This document shows positions 1 through 6,277 of a DNA stretch of 8,950 nucleotides, piece after piece. A program made the position numbers and the translations under genes. The notes below the pieces were generated by a model. That model was given only the letters and a program-made list of their open reading frames with translations, did no database searches and had not been told where the DNA came from. Every line of letters begins with the position of its first letter. Position 1 is the first letter of the stretch. The stretch comes from Chitinophagaceae bacterium (lineage in GTDB: Bacteria > Bacteroidota > Bacteroidia > Chitinophagales > Chitinophagaceae), in the NCBI GenBank assembly GCA_025924755.1, contig JAICHT010000137.1:1-8950 (forward strand), written 5' to 3'.

Positions 1-1322
1 AAACTTTAAAAGACAAAAACCTGCAACAGGATTTGAATTCCCTGCAGGTACTTTTATATGGTTCGCTGGCAAAAACCGGGATAGGGCATGGAACAGACAT
101 CGCTGTGCAATTAGGGTTATGTGGCTATGATCCGGTAACCTTCGATGTAGCGCAAATTGCAAGTAAAATACAAGAGATCGCCACTACAAAAAAACTTCTT
201 CTGGATGGAAAGCAACTAGTGGATTTTAATCCTGTTACTGATATTCAGTTCCTGATTACAGAAGCCTTGCCCTATCATCCGAATGCGTTGACTTTTTTAG
301 CTTGTTTCAATAACGAGGAAGCATTGTCGGAAACCTTTTACTCTATAGGTGGGGGCTTTGTAGTAAAAGAAGGTGAAATTGCTAACTGTAACCCCGTTTC
401 ACTTCCATTTCCAATTAACACCTCAAAAGATCTGCTACACTGGTGTATGAAAACCGGGCTTACCATTCACGAAGTAGTGATGGAGAATGAAACAGCCTGG
501 AGATCGGAAGAAGAAACTAAAAAGGGCATTTTACAGATATGGCAGGTAATGAAAGAATGTACCTATAAGGGTTGTCATACATCCGGCACTTTGCCGGGCG
601 GGTTGTTTGTAAAAAGACGTGCCGCTGCTTTGGCAAAAAGACTTTTAAAAGGCGTTTCCTATACTTCCGGTTCAGATTGGATGGAAGCTGTACGCAATGG
701 CGGAAATTCTTTTCAGTATATATTAGATTGGGTAAGTTGTTTTGCCCTGGCCGTTAATGAAGAAAATGCTTCTTTTGGCAGGGTTGTAACTGCTCCAACC
801 AACGGTGCAGCAGGTGTGATCCCGGCTGTGTTGCATTACTATACCTTATTTCATGATAATGTAACAGATGAAAACATCATTAACTTTTTACTGACCGCTT
901 CCGAAGTAGGCAGTATCTTTAAAAAAGGGGCTACCATATCGGCAGCTATGGGTGGCTGCCAGGCTGAGATTGGCGTATCTTCTTCTATGGCAGCTGCGGC
1001 TTTAACCGAAGCTTTAGGCGGCACGCAGCGGCAGGCACTGATGGCGGCAGAAATTGCAATGGAGCATCACCTGGGTATGACCTGCGACCCGGTAGGTGGG
1101 CTGGTGCAGGTGCCTTGTATTGAACGCAATACCATGGGCGCCATAAAAGCCATTACTGCATCGCAACTGGCACTTCAAAGCGCTCCGGATTTTGCAAAAG
1201 TTACGTTAGATGCTGTAGTGGAAACTATGTGGGAAACAGCGGTTGATATGAGCAGTAAATACAAGGAAACAGCGGAAGGAGGACTGGCTATAAACATTCC
1301 GCTCAATTTGACGGAATGCTAG
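1..1322 (+). CDS. sdaA: L-serine ammonia-lyase (serine dehydratase), iron-sulfur type, 5'-truncated by the window edge
   Basis: Deaminates L-serine to pyruvate and ammonia in the cytoplasm using a [4Fe-4S] cluster. This is the single-chain type with the alpha and beta domains fused. The frame is open to the first base (first full codon at 3), and the residues before the TTG at 33 continue it, so that TTG is not the start. About 35 N-terminal residues are missing, including the expected SSSHT-type motif. Visible family motifs are a GSLAKTGIGHGTD stretch near the N-terminus, NGGNSFQYILDW, and APTNGAAGVIPAV. Three cluster cysteines are visible: GGCQ (codon 957), LTCDPV (codon 1083) and VPCIERN (codon 1116). 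Their spacing of 42 and 11 residues matches Cys343/385/396 of the Legionella enzyme as I recall it. The chain ends in Cys (codon 1317), immediately before TAG. The gene converges on the desaturase across a terminator. Family assignment is secure; promoter and start lie outside the window. Confidence 0.96.
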   Translation, partial: TLKDKNLQQDLNSLQVLLYGSLAKTGIGHGTDIAVQLGLCGYDPVTFDVAQIASKIQEIATTKKLLLDGKQLVDFNPVTDIQFLITEALPYHPNALTFLACFNNEEALSETFYSIGGGFVVKEGEIANCNPVSLPFPINTSKDLLHWCMKTGLTIHEVVMENETAWRSEEETKKGILQIWQVMKECTYKGCHTSGTLPGGLFVKRRAAALAKRLLKGVSYTSGSDWMEAVRNGGNSFQYILDWVSCFALAVNEENASFGRVVTAPTNGAAGVIPAVLHYYTLFHDNVTDENIINFLLTASEVGSIFKKGATISAAMGGCQAEIGVSSSMAAAALTEALGGTQRQALMAAEIAMEHHLGMTCDPVGGLVQVPCIERNTMGAIKAITASQLALQSAPDFAKVTLDAVVETMWETAVDMSSKYKETAEGGLAINIPLNLTEC

Positions 1323-1370
1323 TTTTGTTTTTGTAAAATAGTTATAAACCTATTGTTGGATAGTGCAAAT

Positions 1371-1407
1371 AAAAGAGCCGCAGCTTAAAGTAAGTTGCGG
1401 CTCTTTT
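1371..1407. terminator. Bidirectional rho-independent terminator between convergent genes
   Basis: A perfect 12-bp stem is formed by AAAAGAGCCGCA (1371-1382) and TGCGGCTCTTTT (1396-1407). It can extend inward by four more pairs, including one G-U, leaving a five-base loop (1387-1391). A T-rich tract follows the stem on both strands. It lies 48 nt past the serine dehydratase stop and 17 nt past the desaturase stop, so it can end both transcripts. Confidence 0.9.
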
Positions 1408-1424
1408 ATATATTCTTACAGATA

Positions 1425-2201
1425 TTAAAATTCAGCTAATTCCAGTTCTTTATTTACAGGTGTAGCATGCTTGGTGATATGGATCACCTTCATTTTATCC
1501 AATCCTTTAATAATTGGATAAACAGGGTCTAATTCAAACTTGCGAATGCCTCCAAAGTTACTTCTGGATGGAAACTTATGGTGGTTGTTATGGTATCCTT
1601 CACCCAGCATCAGCCAGTCAAAAGCAAAAAGGTTTTTAGAAGTATTTTCCACTTCAAAATTAGTATGGCCGTATTTGTGTGCAAACCAGTTAATAACTAC
1701 GCCGTGTGCTGGTCCCATTACAAAATGAATAGGCAATAAAAGAAAAAACCAGGCAGAAGGAGCAAACAATACATATACCGAGGTGTATACGCCTACCCAA
1801 AGAATTCTTGATACCCAATGATGGCCTATTTTATCCACTAATTTCCAGTTGGGTAGGTTTTTTAAGAACTTGTCTTCGCAAGGATAAACATTATCGTAGA
1901 TATCGCTATATACTTTACGGGTCCTCCACATCATACTAAACAGGTTCTTATCATAAGAGGGAGAATGCGGATCTTTATCTGTATCTGTATAGGCATGGTG
2001 CATGCGGTGCATAATGCCATAAGCTCTTGGACTTAAATAAGAAGAACCTTGTGTTATGTAAGTAACGATATAAAAAAAACGTTCCCAGCCTTTGCTCATA
2101 GTAAAAGCCCGGTGCGCAGCATAGCGATGCTGAAAAAAGGTTTGCGAAAAGAGCGACAAATACCAGTGCGCAATAAAAAACAGGATGATAATAATAGCCA
2201 A
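1425..2201 (-). CDS. Membrane fatty-acid (acyl-CoA delta-9 type) desaturase
   Basis: An integral membrane di-iron oxygenase of the stearoyl-CoA desaturase family. It introduces a cis double bond into acyl chains, which adjusts membrane fluidity. All three histidine boxes are present in a 258-residue chain: HRYAAH at 25-30, HRMHH at 65-69 and YHNNHH at 202-207. The extra H174/H178 in NWFAHKYGH also fit the family. Hydrophobic membrane segments cover about residues 2-23 and 132-164. The only credible start is TTG at 2201: there is no in-frame ATG or GTG between the upstream stop (2241-2243) and the first histidine box, and starting at TTG gives the usual short lead-in. No Shine-Dalgarno sequence is seen. 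An exact TAAATTTG -7 box lies upstream at 2336-2343, implying a leader of about 130 nt. The electron donor is not encoded nearby. Substrate (acyl-CoA or phospholipid acyl chain) and position of the double bond cannot be read from the sequence. Confidence 0.92.
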   Translation of the reverse strand: MAIIIILFFIAHWYLSLFSQTFFQHRYAAHRAFTMSKGWERFFYIVTYITQGSSYLSPRAYGIMHRMHHAYTDTDKDPHSPSYDKNLFSMMWRTRKVYSDIYDNVYPCEDKFLKNLPNWKLVDKIGHHWVSRILWVGVYTSVYVLFAPSAWFFLLLPIHFVMGPAHGVVINWFAHKYGHTNFEVENTSKNLFAFDWLMLGEGYHNNHHKFPSRSNFGGIRKFELDPVYPIIKGLDKMKVIHITKHATPVNKELELAEF

Positions 2202-2282
2202 GATTGAAAAGATTAAAGATGAATAATGAACATTACTGCTTTAAAGAATTCGTAACAAAAAGTATTATGCATGTGCTACAGT

Positions 2283-2301
2283 AATTCATTAGTTATGAAT
2301 T
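2283..2301. repeat. 19-bp inverted repeat in the presumed desaturase leader
   Basis: AATTCAT (2283-2289) and ATGAATT (2295-2301) are exact reverse complements separated by five bases. The element lies downstream of the candidate desaturase -7 box (2336-2343), so it would fall inside the leader or act as an operator for a dimeric regulator. The arms are AT-rich and could be chance. Confidence 0.3.
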
Positions 2302-2335
2302 CTAATTAAGCCTTTTCTATTACGGAAAAGTTGTG

Positions 2336-2343
2336 CAAATTTA
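2336..2343 (-). promoter_or_regulatory. Candidate Bacteroidota -7 box for the desaturase
   Basis: The minus strand reads TAAATTTG, an exact match to the Bacteroidota TAnnTTTG -7 consensus. Transcription would start near 2330, about 130 nt before the TTG start. No clear -33 TTG is seen at the usual distance. The extended sequence TAAATTTGCACAACTTT recurs with one change at the SAM-hydrolase promoter (7107-7123). Confidence 0.45.
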
Positions 2344-2453
2344 AGGGTATTCTTGCTTGAATAAAATTAACGATGGTAATGTTCGGGAAACTTTATGAAA
2401 TTCAGCCTCGTTTACACGATAATGCGAAAAAACCACAAGTATTTCTACACAAA

Positions 2454-2480
2454 AACAACCAATTTATTGTTGGGGTTGTT
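2454..2480. repeat. Imperfect hairpin in the intergenic region
   Basis: AACAACCAA (2454-2462) can pair with TTGGGGTTGTT (2470-2480), leaving a two-G bulge and a seven-base loop. It sits well away from both genes. It has no strong T tract on the plus strand, so a terminator role is doubtful. Confidence 0.3.
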
Positions 2481-2603
2481 GTTTATCTACATGATATTTT
2501 AATTGAATCTTAAATCAAAATCAATATCAGATGCAGTAAAAATAATTGCTTTTATGAGTAAATGAAGGATATAGTATTAAACGCAAATAGCAGCAAGCAC
2601 TGC

Positions 2604-2636
2604 TTGTTTTATACCATCATACAAATTTAAATTTGT
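2604..2636 (+). promoter_or_regulatory. Candidate promoter of the S9 peptidase gene, with palindromic -7 region
   Basis: On the plus strand TTG (2604-2606) is followed after 21 nt by TAAATTTG (2628-2635), an exact -7 box at a spacing typical of Bacteroidota promoters. The -7 box is half of a perfect 16-bp palindrome, 2621-2636, whose other half is the same box on the minus strand (2622-2629). The predicted start near 2642 gives a leader of about 90 nt before the ATG at 2733. Confidence 0.55.
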
Positions 2637-2732
2637 TTATAAAAAATATTGATGCAGTAGAAGAATAGGGCTTTATATTTTTTTGAGCTATCCTCTGTAC
2701 ATTTAGCGAACTTTTTAATGCAAGCACATAAT

Positions 2733-4718
2733 ATGAAGAAATTAATTGTTCTTTCATGCCTTCTATCGGCATATACCTTATCTTTTTCGCAAACGGCAAA
2801 ACGTAATTTACGGCCTGGCGATATTTACAAATTGCAGTCTATTGGCAACCCTCAGACATCTCCCGATGGACAATGGATAGCTTATACGGTTAGTACTATC
2901 GATTCGGCTAAAGACAAACGCAACTCGGATATATGGATGGTAAGTTGGGATGGCAAGCAAACCATACAGCTTACCAATTCAACCGAAGGAGAAAGCGATC
3001 CGCAATGGAGTCCCGATAGCAAATATCTTTCTTTTACATCCAGCCGCCAGGGTGGCACAAATCAAATATGGCTTTTGGACAGGCGTGGGGGAGAAGCTAT
3101 TAAGTTGACCAATGTAAAGGGCGGGCTGGCTGATTATAGCTGGAGCCCCGATGGTAAAAAAATAGCGCTTATTGTAATGGATGAAAAAGACACCGCTAAA
3201 AATAAGCCGCCGCAACCTTATGTTATCAATAAATTTCATTTTAAGCAGGATGTGAGCGGTTATATATACGATTCTTTGCGTACACACCTGTATCTTTTTG
3301 ATGTGGCGAGCAAAAAGACAGAACCCCTTACCAGTGGAATCTATAACGAAACAGATGCGCAATGGAGCCCTGATGGATCTAAAATTGCTTTTGTAAGTAA
3401 TCATACCGAAGAGCCGGACCGCAACTCCAATTCGGATATATGGATTGTGGATGCAAAAACAGGAGCTTCACCACGGCAGTTTACTACCTGGGCGGGCAGC
3501 GATAATAATCCGCAATGGAGCCCCGATGGTAAAAGCATTGCATATACCCGCTCTACCGGAAATGGTAACTTTTTGATGTATGACGAACCCATACTTTGCG
3601 TAGCCGATGTGGCCACCGGAACTCCGCAATTGCTGTCCAAAGCTTTAGATCGTCCCGTGTATAACCCTCGGTGGTCAAAAGATGGCAAAAGCGTTGCCGT
3701 ATTGGTGGCTGATGACTGCCAGCGCTATATTGCTTCATATGAGGTTTCTAGTAGTCAAATGACAAAAATAGCCGGTGGCGACAGGAGTTTCTCCGATCTG
3801 GAACTGCATCCCAACGGAAGCTGGGTAGCTACTATGGCCGAACCGCAATTACCACCGGAGATATATGCCATAGAAAACAACAACACTCGCCGGCTTACTA
3901 CTTTACAAAATAAGTTCACCGATTCTTTGTCTTTTGCTACGGTTGAAAAATTTACATCCAAAAGCAAAGATGGCAATATGGTTTCCGGTTTATTGTTTTT
4001 ACCGCCGAATGCACCAAAGCAACATCTTCCTTTAATATTATATATACATGGTGGGCCGGTAGGACAGGATGAATTTGGTTTTGACTTATATCGCCAGATG
4101 CTTGCAGCCCGGGGCTATGCAGTAGCGGCCGTAAATTATAGGGGCAGTGCTGGCAGAGGACTGGCTTACACAAAAGCCATATATGCCGATTGGGGGCATA
4201 AGGAGGTGCTGGACATATTAGGAGCTGCTGATTATTTAGTGGCAAAAGGTATTGCAGACCCGAACCGGATGGGCATAGGAGGCTGGAGCTATGGTGGAAT
4301 TTTAACCGACTATACTATTGCATCCGACACCCGGTTTAAAGCGGCCAGTAGCGGCGCAGGCAGTGCTTTGCAGTTAGCGTTGTATGGCGTGGATCAATAT
4401 ACTTTGCAATATGAAAACGAATTGGGACAGCCATGGAAGAACAACAATTATCAAAAATACCTGAAGCTTTCTTATCCGTTTTTACATGCCGACCGGATAA
4501 AAACGCCTACGCAATTTATGGCCGGTGAAAAAGATTTTAATGTGCCATCTATGGGCAGTGAGCAAATGTACCAGGCATTGCGTTCGCAGGGAGTTCCTAC
4601 CGAGCTTTTAATATATCCTGGGCAGTTTCATGGATTTACGCAGCCCAGTTTTATAAAAGACCGTTTTGAGCGTTACTGGCAATGGTTTGATAAGTATTTG
4701 AAAAATGGAAACATGTAG
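2733..4718 (+). CDS. Secreted S9 family serine peptidase (DPP5 / acylaminoacyl-peptidase-like)
   Basis: Predicted periplasmic exopeptidase of the prolyl oligopeptidase clan, releasing dipeptides or N-terminal residues from oligopeptides. The ATG at 2733 is preferred over that at 2718 because it starts a clean signal peptide (MKKLIVLSCLLSAYTLSFSQ), giving 661 residues. An N-terminal beta-propeller is marked by PD40-type SPDG blades near residues 43, 92, 137, 211, 262 and 314. The C-terminal alpha/beta-hydrolase domain covers about 400-661. Its triad is Ser519 in GWSYGG, Asp601 in GEKDFNVP and His633 in GQFHGF; the order and spacing resemble P. gingivalis DPP5, a protein of similar length. The HGGP oxyanion motif is present before the nucleophile. 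The gene appears monocistronic, with its own promoter and a terminator directly downstream. Exact specificity (DPP5-like or acylaminoacyl) cannot be decided from sequence. Confidence 0.93.
   Translation: MKKLIVLSCLLSAYTLSFSQTAKRNLRPGDIYKLQSIGNPQTSPDGQWIAYTVSTIDSAKDKRNSDIWMVSWDGKQTIQLTNSTEGESDPQWSPDSKYLSFTSSRQGGTNQIWLLDRRGGEAIKLTNVKGGLADYSWSPDGKKIALIVMDEKDTAKNKPPQPYVINKFHFKQDVSGYIYDSLRTHLYLFDVASKKTEPLTSGIYNETDAQWSPDGSKIAFVSNHTEEPDRNSNSDIWIVDAKTGASPRQFTTWAGSDNNPQWSPDGKSIAYTRSTGNGNFLMYDEPILCVADVATGTPQLLSKALDRPVYNPRWSKDGKSVAVLVADDCQRYIASYEVSSSQMTKIAGGDRSFSDLELHPNGSWVATMAEPQLPPEIYAIENNNTRRLTTLQNKFTDSLSFATVEKFTSKSKDGNMVSGLLFLPPNAPKQHLPLILYIHGGPVGQDEFGFDLYRQMLAARGYAVAAVNYRGSAGRGLAYTKAIYADWGHKEVLDILGAADYLVAKGIADPNRMGIGGWSYGGILTDYTIASDTRFKAASSGAGSALQLALYGVDQYTLQYENELGQPWKNNNYQKYLKLSYPFLHADRIKTPTQFMAGEKDFNVPSMGSEQMYQALRSQGVPTELLIYPGQFHGFTQPSFIKDRFERYWQWFDKYLKNGNM
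3141..3534 (+). repeat. 19-bp direct repeat within the beta-propeller coding region
   Basis: An identical 19-bp sequence, TGGAGCCCCGATGGTAAAA, occurs at 3141-3159 and 3516-3534, in the same frame, encoding WSPDGK of two propeller blades. Related copies with a few changes are at about 3006 and 3363. This reflects blade duplication in the protein rather than a mobile element. Confidence 0.8.
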
Positions 4719-4734
4719 TTTCTGATAGTACTTT

Positions 4735-4767
4735 AGAAAAAAGCCCGATTATTTCGGGCTTTTTTCT
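4735..4767. terminator. Bidirectional terminator overlapping the 3' end of the minus-strand gene
   Basis: A 14-bp perfect stem (4735-4748 with 4754-4767, core GCCCGA/TCGGGC) closes a five-base loop (4749-4753), with long A and T runs on the two arms. It ends the S9 peptidase transcript 16 nt after its stop. The right arm also encodes the last residues of the convergent phospholipase-like gene, whose TAA (4749-4751) lies in the loop. The minus-strand readout has a T run from the left arm, so it can serve both genes. Confidence 0.9.
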
Positions 4768-6044
4768 TTAGAATACGAGTTGCCGTTTAAGTGGGCTGAT
4801 TTCAATTCTTCTAGCGCTTGCTGTACTTTACTCCAATCCTGAACGTTGCTTTTTGTTGCAGTGGGTGCATTAGGATTTCGGTAAAAGTTTAGAATATTTT
4901 GCTTTAAATGAATATCCAGCGAATCGAAATTTTTATCTTTTAATTTGAGTAGCCATTGGCTATAGGTATCATCCGCTAAAGGATATTCGCAGGGAGCCGT
5001 TTTTTTGCCGGTATCAAAATCCACATCCGGCAGCACTATCTTTTGGTCTCCGGCTTCTTTTACTGAAACAACGTAATGAGCCAAAGCGGTATCAAAACTT
5101 TGTATAAATAACTTTTCTCCTTCCTGTCCGGGTGCTTTAAACTTCAGCGCTTTTAAAGGACCTATCTTAGGTACAATACGCACCAATACTGATATGACCG
5201 TTGGTAAAAAACCCGGCTTTTTATATCCTTTTCCAAACTCTTTATTGTAGTTAGCTCGGCGCATTCTATACATAAATTTGTGGGCAGTGATGCCGGGATT
5301 TAACTTTCTGATATCCGATTTTTTTGTTTCCCATGCTGTTCTGGTAATAGTAGGAAAAATATTTTTCACCACCCACCTGAACGTTTCAATGGATAAGGAC
5401 AAGTTGCCGAAAATGGAATTAATATCTATCCCATATGTTTTAAGAAAGGCTCTTTCTAAAACCGGCCGGGCTACTTTGAAACCTATAAAATCGTGGTAAG
5501 CCTGTGATGCATAATTGCCACGGGCGGTTTGTAACACATCAAATGCAAATTCCATTCTTATATGCGAGGTATGGTCATCAGCATAAGTGACTACATCTCC
5601 AAATTTTGCTTTTTCTGTCGGATACACCAATGGCACACAACGATTGGTACCTAAACTATGCCCGTATGTATCAGCATTATAATGACACAGGCTTCCCAAA
5701 GCAAATGCATATTCATTAACATTCTGCGCCTCAACTAATAGTGCTTCCACAAATTCGCCACTGCGTACATAATGAACCAGGTTAGTATATAATACATTGC
5801 CAAAAGGGTAATAACCCATATCTGGCGCTACCGCACCACCATATACATAAGCATGCGCTTCTTTTAATTGTCCGTCTGTAATGCCTGGGTATTTTTTCAG
5901 TAATAAGGGTTTAAGAGAATGGTCCCAGGCTGCATCTATCAATGCTTCATGCGTAAGTACCGAATAGGCTTTGCAGGTAAAAGGGCTGCTCAGAAAAAAA
6001 AGAGCAGCCACCATAATAAATTTGTAAGGCAAGATAGTTTTCAT
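4749..6044 (-). CDS. Secreted zinc-dependent phospholipase C-like protein
   Basis: A 431-residue exported protein resembling the zinc-dependent phospholipase C family (PF00882-like, related in fold to S1/P1 nucleases). A signal peptide spans about residues 1-26, with likely cleavage after CKA; no proper lipobox is seen. The putative metal ligands are ordered as in the family: His32 (LTHEAL), Asp75 (APDMGY), His91 (LVHYV), and His121, Asp125 and His129 in an HYNADTYGH run. The second half (about 145-431) is a mostly helical region without a motif I can assign. It carries a conserved-looking YHDFIGFKVA stretch and a basic segment near 255-300. The product is probably periplasmic or outer-membrane-associated and may hydrolyse phospholipid or another phosphodiester; the substrate is unknown. 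Upstream, 6045-6277 (233 bp) should hold its promoter, but I see no exact TAnnTTTG box there. The stop codon lies inside the terminator shared with the S9 peptidase gene. Confidence 0.8.
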   Translation of the reverse strand: MKTILPYKFIMVAALFFLSSPFTCKAYSVLTHEALIDAAWDHSLKPLLLKKYPGITDGQLKEAHAYVYGGAVAPDMGYYPFGNVLYTNLVHYVRSGEFVEALLVEAQNVNEYAFALGSLCHYNADTYGHSLGTNRCVPLVYPTEKAKFGDVVTYADDHTSHIRMEFAFDVLQTARGNYASQAYHDFIGFKVARPVLERAFLKTYGIDINSIFGNLSLSIETFRWVVKNIFPTITRTAWETKKSDIRKLNPGITAHKFMYRMRRANYNKEFGKGYKKPGFLPTVISVLVRIVPKIGPLKALKFKAPGQEGEKLFIQSFDTALAHYVVSVKEAGDQKIVLPDVDFDTGKKTAPCEYPLADDTYSQWLLKLKDKNFDSLDIHLKQNILNFYRNPNAPTATKSNVQDWSKVQQALEELKSAHLNGNSYSKEKSPK

Positions 6045-6277
6045 AAAGCGTAATAGCTATGCTATAATACAATTATGTATTTATAAAACAAAACGGCCTG
6101 CTTAATGAGACTTAATTACATCCGGTATTCATTCAATATTTGATATTCGTTTATGCCTATACGTTATATAAATATACTGCATTACACTAACTATTATTTT
6201 AGTGCAACTCGAAAAGAAATACTGGCTCAAGAATATTGAATGGTCCTTAGAGTGAAAGTTTAATATATAGAAGATGT

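Larger units (their letters stand above)
2202..2717. other. Long divergent intergenic regulatory region, no gene seen
   Basis: About 516 bp of AT-rich sequence between the divergently transcribed desaturase and S9 peptidase genes. I found no frame with protein-like composition. It contains candidate -7 boxes, a 16-bp palindrome (2621-2636), inverted repeats (2283-2301, 2454-2480, 2594-2606) and a 9-bp direct repeat GATGCAGTA at 2530-2538 and 2651-2659. The length exceeds what two promoters need, so a small RNA or long leaders are possible. Nothing here proves either. Confidence 0.6.

Noticed and set aside
33..35. TTG as the start of the serine dehydratase
   Set aside because: The frame is open upstream to the window edge, and the family needs about 35 more N-terminal residues including a conserved SSSHT-type motif. 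The gene is cut by the window.
2674..2705. Alternative peptidase -7 boxes TATATTTT (2674-2681) and TACATTTA (2698-2705)
   Set aside because: Each misses the final G of TAnnTTTG. The exact box at 2628-2635 with a spaced TTG is better, although a secondary start cannot be excluded.
2718..2735. ATG at 2718 as the peptidase start
   Set aside because: It would put MQAHN in front of a signal peptide that starts perfectly with MKK at 2733. It is possible but less likely.
2617..2799. 60-residue minus-strand frame across the peptidase promoter
   Set aside because: It overlaps the antisense of the signal peptide and the promoter, and its composition is not protein-like. It is a chance frame.
2979..4245. 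Several minus-strand frames of 61-141 residues inside the S9 peptidase gene
   Set aside because: They are antisense shadows of a long conserved gene; none shows a recognisable motif.
6053..6065. Short inverted repeat ATAGC-TAT-GCTAT just upstream of the phospholipase-like gene
   Set aside because: Five-base AT-rich arms are expected by chance in this composition, and it does not coincide with a recognisable promoter box.
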